Position numbers and translations under genes: made by a program. 64,000 bases of DNA, taken from Actinomadura pelletieri DSM 43383. Its GTDB lineage: Bacteria > Actinomycetota > Actinomycetes > Streptosporangiales > Streptosporangiaceae. Position 1 is the stretch's first letter. Each line of letters begins with the position of its first letter. The notes under the pieces were generated by a model. It did not search any database. It worked only from the letters and a program-made list of their open reading frames with translations, and had not been told where the DNA came from. The stretch covers positions 124,001-188,000 of the forward strand of contig NZ_RBWU01000007.1 in NCBI RefSeq assembly GCF_003634705.1, read 5' to 3'. This document shows, piece by piece, positions 9,164 to 18,705 of this stretch.

Positions 9164-12100
9164 GCGAGGCGGGAGAGCCGATCGCGATCGTCGGCGCCGG
9201 GGCGGTGTTCCCCGGCGCGGGCTCGGCGGCGGACCTGTGGCGCAACGTGCTGGCCGGATTCGACGCGATCACCGACGTACCCGCCGGTCGATGGGATCCC
9301 GCGCTGTACTACGACGCCGACGCCTACGGGCGGCCCCCCGAGAGCGACCGGTTCTACTGCAGGAGGGGCGGATTCGTCGACGACCTGGCCACGTTCGACC
9401 CGGCGCGGTTCGGGATCGCGCCGGCGGCGGTGCCGGGCATGGAACCCGACCAATTGCTGGCGCTGCGGGTGGCCGCGGACGCGATCGCGGACGCGGGCGG
9501 TGACGAGCGTCTGCCCGACCGGTCGAGGATCGGCGTGGTCATCGGACGCGGCGGCTACCTCACCTCGGGCGTGGCGCGGTTCGACCAGCGGGTCCGGACG
9601 TCCCACCAGCTCACCGGGCTCCTCGCCGAGCTGGTGCCGGAACTCGGGGAGCGGCGGCTGGACGAGATCCGCCGGGCGTTCCGCGAACGGCTCGGCCCGG
9701 ACGCCGCCGACGCCTCGACCGGGCTGGTGCCGAGCCTCACCGCGACCCGCATCGCCGACCGGTTCGACCTGCGCGGCCCCGCGTACACGCTGGACGCGGC
9801 GTGCGCGTCGGCGCTGCTGGCGGTCGAGCACGCCGTGCGGGCGCTGCGGAGCGGGCAGGTCGACGCGGTGCTCGCCGGGGCGGTCCACCACGCCCATCAC
9901 GCCACGGTGTGGAGTGTCTTCAGCCAGTTGCGCGCGTTGAGCCCGAGCGGGACGATCCGTCCGTTCGACCGGGCGGCGGACGGGACGCTCCTCGCGGAGG
10001 GCACCGGGATCGTCCTGCTCAAGCGGCTGTCGGACGCCGAACGGGCGGGCGACCGCGTGCACGCGCTCGTGCTCGGCGCGGGTTCGTCCAGCGACGGCCG
10101 CGCCGCCGGGCTCATGAGCCCGAGCGTGGAGGGGCAGATTCTCGCGGTCGAGCGGGCCTGGCGCGACGCGGGCCTCGATCCGGCGGAGCCCGGCGCGCTC
10201 GGCCTGGTCGAGGCGCACGGCACCGGGACCCCGGCGGGCGACGAGGCCGAACTGGCGACCCTGCACCGGGCCTTCGGGGCCGACGGCCCGCCGATCGGGC
10301 TCGGCACCGTCAAGTCGATGATCGGGCACGCGATGACGGCCGCCGGGATCGCCGGGTTGATCAAGGCCGCGTGCGCGGTGCGCGACGGCGTGCTGCCGCC
10401 GACGCTGCACGTGGACGACCCGCATCCGGCGCTGGAGCACGGCAGGCTGCGGCCCGTCCGGGAGGCGGCCGAGTGGGAACGGCACGGCGGTCCGCGGCGT
10501 GCCGTGGTCAACGCCTTCGGGTTCGGCGGCGCCAACGCGCACGTGATTCTTCAGGAGCCGCCCTCGGGCCGTGTCGCCCGGCGGACGGGACGATGGACGA
10601 ACCGCCGGAAACTCGACACGCCAACGTCGAACGAACCCCAGGCCGACGAGATCGTGCTGCGGCTGGCCGCCCGGACGACCGGCGAACTGGCCGAGGCCCT
10701 GACCGCACCCGACGAGGACCTCCTGGCACGTGCGGCGGACGACGTCCCCGACCTGCCGTGCCGCCTCGCGATGGTCGCCCCCACACCGCGTCGGCTCGAC
10801 CTCGCGCGGGCGGTCGTCCAGCGCGGAGCCGCCTGGCGGGGCCGCAGCGACGTGTGGTTCTCCCCCCGCCCGCTCCTCGCGGAGGGCGGACGCCTGGCGT
10901 TCCTGTTCCCCGGGTTCGAGCCCGCCTTCGACCCTTGCGTGGACGACGTCGCGGAGCGTCTCGGGCTCCCGAAACCCGCGCTCACCGGGCGCCGGGACCT
11001 GCTCGGCCACGCCGCCGACGCGATCGCCGTGGGCGGCCTGCTGGCCACGGCCCTCGCCGAACTCGGCGTGGAGCCGGACCTCGCGGTGGGGCACGGCCTC
11101 GGCGAGTGGACGGCGATGGTCGCCACCGGCGTGTGCGACGCAGACGCGGTCGGGGGCCTCGTCCGGGCCCTCGACGAGGACGTCCCGGGCGTTCCCGACG
11201 TCGTGTACGCGGCGCTGGGCTGCGGCGCCGCGAAGGCGCGCGACGCCGCCACGGGACGGTCCGACGTCTTCGTCAGCCACGACAACGGCCCGCACCAGTC
11301 GGTGATCTGCGGTCCGGCGGAGGAGGTCCGTGGGATCCTTCTGCGGCTCGCGGCGGAGGGCGTGCTCGGGCGGGAACTGCCGTTCACGTCCGGTTTCCAC
11401 ACGCCGCTGGCCCACGCGTACGAGAAACGGCTGCGGCGTTCTTTGGAGGCCCTGCCGCTCCGGGAGCCGCGTGTGCCGCTGTGGTCGGCGACGACGGTCG
11501 CGCCGTTCCCACGGGCCGCCGCCGACGTCCGTGATCTCGCCGTCCGGCACCTTCTCGAACCGGTCCGGTTCAGGGAACTGATCGACGAGCTGTACAACGC
11601 GGCCCATGTGCGTGCGTTCGTGCAGGTCGGTCCGGGGAGCCTCACCGGGTTCGCGGCCGACGGGCTCGGTGACCGCGAGCATCTCGCCGTGGCCGTCAAC
11701 GCGCCGAACCGGGACGGCATGGCCCAGTTGCGCCGCGTCGTCGCCGCGCTGTGGGCGGAGGGGTACGGCGCGGCGCCGTCACCGCCTCCCGCGACGGGCA
11801 TGCGGCTCGACCTCGGTACGCCGCTGGTGAGGTTGGACGGCGCCGTGGCGCCCCTGCGGCTCGCGTCCGGGGTGCCGTCGCTACCGGCCGACGATCCGGT
11901 TCTGGCCGAGTTGGAGGCGCTCCTCGACGACGCGACGAGCGGGGCGCAGTCCGTTCTGGACGCGCTCGGCGACCGTCCGGGGCCGTCCGGCCGGTCGGAC
12001 GACTCGCCCGCGCCGGTTCCGCCCGCCGAGAACGCGCGGCCCGAGGACGTGTTCCCCGGAGACGCGGGCGCACCGGGCGTGGGCCCGCCCGAGGCGACGG

Positions 12101-13515
12101 AACGGGCCGGGTCGCGGGTGTTCTCGCTCGACACGATGCCGTATCTGAGTGACCACTGTGTCGTCCCGCAGGCTCCCGGCTGGCCCGACATGTCGGACAG
12201 GTTTCCGATCGTCCCGCTGGCCACGCTGCTGGAGGTTCTGGCGGACACCGCGCGGGAACTCCTGCCCGGAATGGTGGTCATCGGGTTCGAGAACGTCCGC
12301 GCCGTCCGCTGGGTCGTGGCCGCCCCGCCGACCACCGCAGACGTCAGCGCGCGGCTCATCGACGAGCGTGACCGTCCCCGCAAGGTGAAGGTCGTGGTCG
12401 AGGGTTACGCGGACGGGACGGTTCTGCTCGCCGACCGCTATCCGCCGCCGCCCACCCCCGACCGCACCCCGTTGACGGTCGAGGGCCCGCCCATCGTCAC
12501 CGCCGAACGGCTGTACGAGGAACGGTGGATGTTCCACGGCCCGCTCTTCCGCGGCATCACCGAGATCACGGCGCTCGCCGAGGACGGTGTCCGCGCTGTT
12601 CTGACCTCCCTCCCCACACCGGGCGCGCTGCTGGACGGCGCCGGGCAGCTGTGCGGCCACTGGATCCAGGTGTACGGCGACACCAACCAGACCGTGTTCC
12701 CGGTGGGGATAGAACGGGTCTCCCTGTACGGGCCGCAGCCGTCGCCGGGCGAAGACGTCGCGACGACCATCTGGAACCAGTCCCTGACGGACACGACCAT
12801 GCGTTGCTCGGCCGAACTCGTCCACCAGAACGGAACGGTGTGGGCACGGATCGACGGATGGACGACCCACCGCTTCTACACCGACGAAGCCCTCTGGCGG
12901 ATGAAGTTCACCGCCGAAGTGTCGGGAACGGGCGAACCACAGCCGGGTGGCTGGTGCCTGGCCCGCAAACGCTGGGACGGCACGGCGTCACGCGACCTCC
13001 TCATGCGGCAGTACCTGTGCGCCGTCGAACGCGCCGAGTACGAGGCGCTTCCACCGTTCGCGCAGGGGCCATGGCTGCTCGGACGCATCGCGGCCAAGGA
13101 CGCCGTCCGCGACCACCTATGGCGCAACGGTCACGGACCCCTGTTCCCGGCCGAACTCACCGTCCACGAAGGGCCGACGGTGACGGGCCCCTTCGACGAA
13201 CCGCTGACCGTCTCCATCGCCTCGGAGGCGGAACTGGGCGTCGCGCTGGTCAGAACCGGCCACCGACCAGCCGGAATCGGCCTCGCCCGCAACGAGAGGG
13301 ACGCGCGGGTCCGCGCGGCCAAGCAGGCGGTGCTCCGGTCGATGAACGTCGGATCCGACCGTCCGGAACTGACCGTGACCGTCGCCGACGCGGAACGGCT
13401 CCTTATCGCCGCCGGCGGCACGGTCACGACGGTGGAGACACGGGAAATCGACGGACACGTCGTGGCCTGGACGGCCACGGACGGCGGCGCAGACATGGAG
13501 GAGGCCCGCGCATGA
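9160..13515 (+). CDS. PUFA/polyketide-synthase-like megasynthase: KS, AT-like, DH, PPTase-like C-terminus
   Basis: A 1451-residue protein whose ATG overlaps the upstream stop (ATGA). The ketosynthase (about 1-465) is complete: Cys215 in DAACASAL, VEAHGTGT and KSMIGH. The acyltransferase-like region (about 575-870) is degenerate: GQGAQ reads GFEPA and the nucleophile is Gly646 (GHGLGE), although the distal His in SGFHTPL remains. A double-hotdog dehydratase (about 985-1230) keeps His999 (SDHC) and Asp1159 (LLDGAGQL). The end (about 1300-1450) resembles a 4'-phosphopantetheinyl transferase ('WLLGRIAAKDAVR'), but the metal-binding GID-E motif reads GIGLA, so activity is doubtful. It would supply the only intact condensing and dehydrating domains of the locus, working with the free carrier protein encoded next. 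Acyl-unit loading would need an acyltransferase from elsewhere. Confidence 0.88.
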   Translation: MSEAGEPIAIVGAGAVFPGAGSAADLWRNVLAGFDAITDVPAGRWDPALYYDADAYGRPPESDRFYCRRGGFVDDLATFDPARFGIAPAAVPGMEPDQLLALRVAADAIADAGGDERLPDRSRIGVVIGRGGYLTSGVARFDQRVRTSHQLTGLLAELVPELGERRLDEIRRAFRERLGPDAADASTGLVPSLTATRIADRFDLRGPAYTLDAACASALLAVEHAVRALRSGQVDAVLAGAVHHAHHATVWSVFSQLRALSPSGTIRPFDRAADGTLLAEGTGIVLLKRLSDAERAGDRVHALVLGAGSSSDGRAAGLMSPSVEGQILAVERAWRDAGLDPAEPGALGLVEAHGTGTPAGDEAELATLHRAFGADGPPIGLGTVKSMIGHAMTAAGIAGLIKAACAVRDGVLPPTLHVDDPHPALEHGRLRPVREAAEWERHGGPRRAVVNAFGFGGANAHVILQEPPSGRVARRTGRWTNRRKLDTPTSNEPQADEIVLRLAARTTGELAEALTAPDEDLLARAADDVPDLPCRLAMVAPTPRRLDLARAVVQRGAAWRGRSDVWFSPRPLLAEGGRLAFLFPGFEPAFDPCVDDVAERLGLPKPALTGRRDLLGHAADAIAVGGLLATALAELGVEPDLAVGHGLGEWTAMVATGVCDADAVGGLVRALDEDVPGVPDVVYAALGCGAAKARDAATGRSDVFVSHDNGPHQSVICGPAEEVRGILLRLAAEGVLGRELPFTSGFHTPLAHAYEKRLRRSLEALPLREPRVPLWSATTVAPFPRAAADVRDLAVRHLLEPVRFRELIDELYNAAHVRAFVQVGPGSLTGFAADGLGDREHLAVAVNAPNRDGMAQLRRVVAALWAEGYGAAPSPPPATGMRLDLGTPLVRLDGAVAPLRLASGVPSLPADDPVLAELEALLDDATSGAQSVLDALGDRPGPSGRSDDSPAPVPPAENARPEDVFPGDAGAPGVGPPEATERAGSRVFSLDTMPYLSDHCVVPQAPGWPDMSDRFPIVPLATLLEVLADTARELLPGMVVIGFENVRAVRWVVAAPPTTADVSARLIDERDRPRKVKVVVEGYADGTVLLADRYPPPPTPDRTPLTVEGPPIVTAERLYEERWMFHGPLFRGITEITALAEDGVRAVLTSLPTPGALLDGAGQLCGHWIQVYGDTNQTVFPVGIERVSLYGPQPSPGEDVATTIWNQSLTDTTMRCSAELVHQNGTVWARIDGWTTHRFYTDEALWRMKFTAEVSGTGEPQPGGWCLARKRWDGTASRDLLMRQYLCAVERAEYEALPPFAQGPWLLGRIAAKDAVRDHLWRNGHGPLFPAELTVHEGPTVTGPFDEPLTVSIASEAELGVALVRTGHRPAGIGLARNERDARVRAAKQAVLRSMNVGSDRPELTVTVADAERLLIAAGGTVTTVETREIDGHVVAWTATDGGADMEEARA

Positions 13516-13832
13516 ACGACGTTCTCTCCGAGGTCGTCCAGATACTGACCGACGTGGTGGGGGAGGACTTCCCGCCCGACGCGCGGATCGGCCCCGCGAC
13601 CACGTTCGGCGACGACATCGGACTGGAGAGCATCGAGTTCGTCGCCCTGGCCGACCGGCTCCGCACCCGCTACGGCGACCATGTCGACTTCCCCGGTTTC
13701 CTCGCGGACCTCGACCTCGACGAGATCACGAACCTGACGGTCGGGGACGTCGTGGACCACATCACCGAACGGGAACGGGCGCACGTCTCGGCGTCCGGCC
13801 CCTCCGCCGCACCTTCGGAAGGCGATCGATGA
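13512..13832 (+). CDS. stand-alone acyl carrier protein
   Basis: A 106-residue acidic protein. The carrier motif is 'GLESIEF' with Ser40 as the phosphopantetheine site (the usual Asp before Ser is Glu, seen in some carriers). Helices I (residues 1-17), II (from Ser40) and the C-terminal helix 'LTVGDVVDHITER' are recognisable, followed by a short Ala/Ser/Pro tail. ATGA overlaps with both neighbours imply translational coupling at the ratio of the operon. Because the upstream megasynthases show no embedded carrier domain, this is the likely place where the acyl chain is built and then passed on. Confidence 0.9.
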   Translation: MNDVLSEVVQILTDVVGEDFPPDARIGPATTFGDDIGLESIEFVALADRLRTRYGDHVDFPGFLADLDLDEITNLTVGDVVDHITERERAHVSASGPSAAPSEGDR

Positions 13833-15091
13833 GCGCGCGCCGTAAGCACGTCCCGTCCCTGCTGGACGATCCCGGCATCCGGCGGGCGAGGACGGCGGCG
13901 CGGCGGTTCCTGTTCGCCGTCCCACCGCCGATCGGCCCGGTCGACCCTTCTTCCGAATCGAGCACCGACCCGAACACCGACCCGCTGATCGCGGTCGCCG
14001 CCGAACTCGTCCAGCGCGGCCACAAGGTCGCCTGGACGGGGCACCGGCCGTCCCTCGAACGGCTGCTGCGCTCCGGATCCCGCGTGTTCGGGTCCGTCGA
14101 CGGCGACTTCGCGGCGCGCCTGCCCGGCATCCGCGACGACCGGCTGCGCCTGCGCGGCCTCGCCGCCCTGCGCTTCCACTGGGAGGAATGGGTCGTGCCG
14201 CTCGGGCACGCCATGATGCCGGGCGTGGAGAAGGCGATCGACCGTTTCCGCCCGGACGTGGTGGTCTCCGACCAGTTCGTGCTCGCCGCTCCCGTCGCCG
14301 CCCGGCACCGCGAGATCCCCTGGGCCACGGCCGCGACGACGCCGGTAAAGTTCACCCGCCCGCTCGGCCACCTGCCGAAGGTCGAGGAGTGGGTCCGTGA
14401 GCGGATCGCGGACTTCCAGCTCGACCACGGCATCGACGACCTGCTCGACCTGCGCTTCTCCGACCATCTGGTGCTGGTGTTCTCGTCCGGTGCCCTGGTC
14501 GGGGACGTCTCGCTCTTCCCCGACCATTTCGCCTTCGTCGGCCCGGTGCCGGGCCGTGCCGCGCCCCGCGCGTTCCCGTGGGACCGGCTGGACGGCCGTC
14601 CCGCCGTTCTCGTCACGCTCGGGGCGGGGACGGGCCCGTCCGGCGACCGGTTCCTCGGGGTCGCCGCCGAGGCCGTCCGCGACATGGACGTCCAGGCGAT
14701 CCTCGTGGCGCCGCCAGGCGCGGTGCCCGACCCGCCGCCGAACGTTCTCGTGCGGGACGCCGTCCCGCGCCTCAAGCTGCTCGAACACCTCGCGGCCGTC
14801 GTGTGCGACGGCGACCACGGCACGGTCTGCGAGTCCCTCTCCCACGGGCTTCCCCTGGTGGTGGCGCCCGTCCGGGACGACCAGCCCGTCATCGCCCGGC
14901 GGGTGGCGGCGGCGGGCGCCGGGATCGCCGTCCGGTTCGCCCGCGTCCGCCCGGACGAGATCCGGACCGCGCTCACCGCCGTCCTCGCCGACGGCTCCCG
15001 CCACCGGGCCGCCGCCGGACGCGTCCGGGACTCCTTCGCGTCGGCCGGGGGCGTCGCCGAGGCGGCCGACCGCCTGGAGAAACTCACCTGA
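13829..15091 (+). CDS. GT1-family (MGT/UGT-like) glycosyltransferase
   Basis: A 420-residue GT-B fold enzyme. The N-terminal half has the acceptor-domain pattern 'DPLIAVAAELVQRGHKVAWTG', and the C-terminal half has the nucleotide-sugar motif 'CDGDHGTVCESLSHGLPLV' with the following 'DDQPVIARRV' (about residues 325-360), typical of macrolide and lipid glycosyltransferases using UDP- or TDP-sugars. Its ATG overlaps the carrier-protein stop by 4 bp, so it is the last gene of the operon and probably glycosylates the lipid made by it. The donor sugar and acceptor cannot be read from sequence. The stop codon lies inside a shared inverted repeat with the convergent neighbour. Confidence 0.9.
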   Translation: MSARRKHVPSLLDDPGIRRARTAARRFLFAVPPPIGPVDPSSESSTDPNTDPLIAVAAELVQRGHKVAWTGHRPSLERLLRSGSRVFGSVDGDFAARLPGIRDDRLRLRGLAALRFHWEEWVVPLGHAMMPGVEKAIDRFRPDVVVSDQFVLAAPVAARHREIPWATAATTPVKFTRPLGHLPKVEEWVRERIADFQLDHGIDDLLDLRFSDHLVLVFSSGALVGDVSLFPDHFAFVGPVPGRAAPRAFPWDRLDGRPAVLVTLGAGTGPSGDRFLGVAAEAVRDMDVQAILVAPPGAVPDPPPNVLVRDAVPRLKLLEHLAAVVCDGDHGTVCESLSHGLPLVVAPVRDDQPVIARRVAAAGAGIAVRFARVRPDEIRTALTAVLADGSRHRAAAGRVRDSFASAGGVAEAADRLEKLT

Positions 15092-15124
15092 GCCCTCCGG
15101 GCACGGGCCCGGGACATGGCTCAG
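15088..15124 (+). terminator. bidirectional terminator hairpin overlapping two stop codons
   Basis: CTGAGCC (15088-15094) pairs with GGCTCAG (15118-15124). The left arm contains the glycosyltransferase stop and the right arm the stop of the convergent DUF1361 gene; the GC-rich loop can fold further. Confidence 0.55.
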
Positions 15125-15786
15125 GACGTGAGGGACGCGTGGAGGCGGCGGGCGCCCTTGACGGTCGCGTCGAACGACGCCTCGGCGATGGCCCTGGTCA
15201 GGAAGTGGCACAGCCAGGTGACCGCGAACGTGCCGATGATCAGTATGGGCGCCCAGGACCAGGTCAGATGGACGATGATCCGTTCGAGGGCGCCCTGCGG
15301 GTCGGCGACGGGCTCCCAGCTGTTGAGGCGGGCCCAGCGGCCGAGGAAGACGCCGACGGCACAGACGGCGTGCGCGGCGATGGTCACGCGGCCCTGCCAG
15401 GCGCCGAGGCCGAGCCGGGCGAGATGGCGGAGCGCGGCGCCGAGGGCGAGGTAGTAGGCCAGGAAACCGGAGCCGATGAACACCGCGTAGACGGGCAGGA
15501 TGACGCTCACGACGGGTCCGCCGCGGTCGGCCAGCATGATGTCGCCGCGCAGATGCACCAGATCGGTCACGACATACGGAGCATTCGGCAGAAAGAGGAC
15601 GAAAAGGACGAGTCCGGCCCACCAGATGGGTGAGCGGGACGGTCGCCGACCACGGAAGAGCACCCAGGCCAGACCCACCGGAATCCACGCCAGCAGGGTG
15701 TTCCACCCCATCCACCAGGCGTCACGGCGTAGGACGTCGACCAGATTCGGTGCCACCTGTTCCAGTACCCCCATGATCCCCATCAT
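15121..15786 (-). CDS. DUF1361 family membrane protein
   Basis: A 221-residue integral membrane protein with about six hydrophobic segments. The signature of the family is present: 'WNTLLAWIPVGLAWVLF' near residue 28, 'FVLFLPNAPYVVTDLVHLR' near residue 62 and 'FLGRWARLNSWEP' near residue 148. The function of DUF1361 is unknown. Its first ATG overlaps the stop of the upstream HerA-like ATPase gene, so the two are probably co-transcribed and co-translated; there are two further in-frame ATG codons within the first five residues. Confidence 0.85.
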   Translation of the reverse strand: MMGIMGVLEQVAPNLVDVLRRDAWWMGWNTLLAWIPVGLAWVLFRGRRPSRSPIWWAGLVLFVLFLPNAPYVVTDLVHLRGDIMLADRGGPVVSVILPVYAVFIGSGFLAYYLALGAALRHLARLGLGAWQGRVTIAAHAVCAVGVFLGRWARLNSWEPVADPQGALERIIVHLTWSWAPILIIGTFAVTWLCHFLTRAIAEASFDATVKGARRLHASLTS

Positions 15787-18539
15787 GCATGATCATCAAC
15801 GCCGGGCGCATGGAGAAGGAGATCGAGCAGGCCGTCCACGTCGCCGAAGAAGGACGTCGCCTCGCGGAGCCGTTCCGGCCAGTCGGAGTCGGTGCGGAGC
15901 GCGCCCACGGCGGTTTCGAGCGCCGATGGAGTACCGCCGTAGAGGGTGATGGAACGGGCCTGTAGATCACGTTGGTCGCGTTCCCACCATGCGGTGACAT
16001 GCCGGAATTGGTCGGCGAGAGTATCGCCGGGAATGGTTCTTTTGTAGGCGGACGCCCATTCCCCGCTGAGTCGATGCCTGCCCGCCTCCGGGTCGTCCCT
16101 GTCGGCCCGCTGGAGTTCCTCCAGGACGAGGCACCAGCGATAGGGGGTCGCGAAGTACTCCGTCTCGTCGTCCGTGCAGGGGGCTCCGTGAAAGGTGGCG
16201 ACGAGATGCTCGGCGAGCCGGGTCGGAGCGCCACGGGCCGCCACCGCGGCGTCGACCGCGTGGGACAGGGCACAGTCGCGTAGCCGTGGGGGTAGGCCGT
16301 CCAGCACGGACACGTCCGGTTTCGGCGGCCCCCAGCCGGTCAGATGGGCCGCGGCGGCCAGTTCCGCCCACAGGACCAGCTCGGGACGGTCGGCCACCGC
16401 CCGCTGGGCGGCGCGCATGTCGCGGAGGGTGCACGGCGTGTCTCGGCAGTCCGACCCACAGGTGCCGCTCCGCGGGCCGACCAGCGCGCGCGGGGACGCG
16501 ACCGGCGCGGCCTTCTCCAAGTGCGAGCCGTCCGGCATGCGGACCAGATGCGGGTAGTCCATGCCGTCGGTGAAAACCGCGCCCTCTCCGGGCGTCAGCG
16601 TCACCAGGAACCGCGACTGAGCGTCGGTGATGTTCATGGTGGCGCCGACCGCGTCCCGGTCGTCCCGCGCGGGAAGCCGATGGACGATCTTCACGGCGGT
16701 GTTCTTGATGACGTCCGGGACGAGCTTCGACGGGATCTGCTCCGCCACGATCAACCCCTCCCCGTATGCGCGGATCTCCGCGAGAAGGCTCGCGAACGTC
16801 TCCACGGCATGGGACGCGGGCCCCGCCTGCTCGCTGCGGCGCAGCAACCGGTGCGCCTCCTCGAACACGGTCAGATGACGCAGCCCGGCGCCGCCGCCCG
16901 CCCGCTGCCGCATCCGCAGATGCTCCACGAGCCGGACCAGGACCGTCCCCATGAGGAACGCCTTGTCACGGTCGTCGCCGACGTCCTCGATCTCCAGGAC
17001 GACGTTGCGGGCGAGCAGCGCGTCGAAGTCGATCGGATGACCGCCCTCGAAGAACCGGCCCGTCGTCCCGAGCCGCAGGCTCGACAGCCGGACACGGACG
17101 AACCCGCGCACATTGTCGGTGATCTCCTGGCCGTAGCCGATCTCGGTGACGACCTGTTCGGCGGCGGCCTGCAGGTCGGCGAGCGTCGGATGGCGCGGCG
17201 CGGCCCCGGGGACGGACGGCTCGCCGAGCGCCAGATCCCAGCCGAGCCGCTCGTAGCAGCGGGTCAGCGCCGCCGACAGCACCTGCGGGAAAGGCTCCTC
17301 GGCGTCGAACGCGGCGAGGAACAGCGCGCGGACGAGGTCGGCGTGGGTCTGCAACGGGAACGGCCGCCCGTCCGGGCCCGTCGCCGGTTCCAGGGGGTTG
17401 ATCCCCGCGGCGATGGCCTCGGTGTCGCCCGGCCGGATCGTGATCACCTCGGCGTCCGGGAGCCGCGCCGCCATCAGCCGGTACTCGGCCTTCGCCGGCT
17501 CGACCACCAGCCACGGCACCCCGGCGTCCGACGCCGCCGTGAGCAGCGACCGGACGGTCTGCGACTTGCCCGCGCCGGTCGCGCCGCACACGAACGTGTG
17601 CCGGTTCAGGCTGGATAGCGGCACCGACATCGGTCCGACGTCGCGGCGGTCGCGGTCCAGGACCCGGCCGAGGGCCACGCCGGTGCCCGCCGACTCGGGC
17701 GTCACGTCGAAGTCGGGCCGCATCACGAACCTGATCCCGGCGACCTCCCGGACGGGCGGCCGCGCGAGCGCCGCCACCAGTTGCGTGCTCGCCTCGAACG
17801 GGCCCGGCGCCCCCGGCACCAGGGCGTACGGCAGCCGGCTCAGGTCCGCCGACGCGCACACCAGCGCCGCGACCCGCGCCGCCGCCCGCTCGGTCGCCGC
17901 GCCCGCCATCAGCCGCACCCGCCACAGCCCCGCAGTGGCCGCCCGGCGCAGCTCGCGGTGCCGCCGCTCCAACCGGACGGCCGCGACCGACTCCTCCGGC
18001 GACATCTCCGCCATCGACTGGGCGCGCCGCTGCCGGTCGGCGAGATCGTCGGCGAGGAACCCGGCCTCCGCCGGAGCCACGGGCTCGGCGACCAGCAGCC
18101 ACGCGAACGGCTGCGTCCAGACGGAGAGGAGACCGTCCTCCAGGGACGGTCTCGCGGGCTCGTCGGGGGCGTCGTCGTCCACGAGCAGGCCGTCGGCGAT
18201 GGCGCCGACGCTCACCCAGTGCGCCATGGAGTCCTCGGTGATGCCGTCCGGGACCGGCACGCCGCGTCCACCCGCCGGGAGGCTCAGTGTCGCGGCCCGC
18301 CCGTCATGGTCGGCGAGGAGACCGTCCCCGCCGACGAACACCTCCGTGGGGCCGGACGGCCGCGCGCGCCGCCACCCGACCAGCACCGGGTCCCCGCCCG
18401 CGTGGTACGCCGACACGAGCGCGGCGAGCCGCTGGTCGCGCCATTCGTCGCGCCCGTCCGTCCCGTCCGGACGGGGCACCTCCAGCAGCCGGCACACCGG
18501 GAGGCCGCGCACCACGTTCCACATGTCAGTGGTTGCCAT
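15783..18539 (-). CDS. HerA/VirB4-like P-loop ATPase (DUF87-type)
   Basis: A 918-residue protein. The N-terminal 300 residues are family-specific (a helical, Arg/Glu-rich stretch at about 165-225). The ATPase core carries Walker A GATGAGKS (319-326), an early 'VVLEIEDVGDD' strand (about 513-523), Walker B 'LTVFEEAHRLL' (about 556-566) and a downstream arginine segment 'HRLPARDDRDAVG'. This is the HerA/FtsK/VirB4 type that assembles as a ring and moves DNA or protein. A Cys cluster (CGSDCRDTPC) near residue 690 could bind a metal. The C-terminal 200 residues have no recognised domain. Related HerA proteins work in DNA-end processing or in anti-phage systems with an effector next door; no nuclease is seen here, and the neighbours are membrane proteins instead. 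No N-terminal membrane helix is apparent. Confidence 0.85.
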   Translation of the reverse strand: MATTDMWNVVRGLPVCRLLEVPRPDGTDGRDEWRDQRLAALVSAYHAGGDPVLVGWRRARPSGPTEVFVGGDGLLADHDGRAATLSLPAGGRGVPVPDGITEDSMAHWVSVGAIADGLLVDDDAPDEPARPSLEDGLLSVWTQPFAWLLVAEPVAPAEAGFLADDLADRQRRAQSMAEMSPEESVAAVRLERRHRELRRAATAGLWRVRLMAGAATERAAARVAALVCASADLSRLPYALVPGAPGPFEASTQLVAALARPPVREVAGIRFVMRPDFDVTPESAGTGVALGRVLDRDRRDVGPMSVPLSSLNRHTFVCGATGAGKSQTVRSLLTAASDAGVPWLVVEPAKAEYRLMAARLPDAEVITIRPGDTEAIAAGINPLEPATGPDGRPFPLQTHADLVRALFLAAFDAEEPFPQVLSAALTRCYERLGWDLALGEPSVPGAAPRHPTLADLQAAAEQVVTEIGYGQEITDNVRGFVRVRLSSLRLGTTGRFFEGGHPIDFDALLARNVVLEIEDVGDDRDKAFLMGTVLVRLVEHLRMRQRAGGGAGLRHLTVFEEAHRLLRRSEQAGPASHAVETFASLLAEIRAYGEGLIVAEQIPSKLVPDVIKNTAVKIVHRLPARDDRDAVGATMNITDAQSRFLVTLTPGEGAVFTDGMDYPHLVRMPDGSHLEKAAPVASPRALVGPRSGTCGSDCRDTPCTLRDMRAAQRAVADRPELVLWAELAAAAHLTGWGPPKPDVSVLDGLPPRLRDCALSHAVDAAVAARGAPTRLAEHLVATFHGAPCTDDETEYFATPYRWCLVLEELQRADRDDPEAGRHRLSGEWASAYKRTIPGDTLADQFRHVTAWWERDQRDLQARSITLYGGTPSALETAVGALRTDSDWPERLREATSFFGDVDGLLDLLLHAPGVDDHA

Positions 18540-18705
18540 GGCCGGTCAGGCTATTCAGCAAGAAGCCCCGTGGGAAGCCCGAAACCGGAGGGACGACCTG
18601 ACAAGTCCGGTGTCAATCTGCTTGGGTTGATCACGCATCGCCGCGCACACCCCGTCCCAGGCGTGACGATCACCCTGCATCCGAACAGAACGGGAGTTCA
18701 GCGTC
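18540..18705. promoter_or_regulatory. divergent promoter region
   Basis: 166 bp separate the divergent starts of the HerA-like ATPase and the membrane protein at 18706. The shared control region suggests joint expression; no clear -10/-35 pair stands out. Confidence 0.4.
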
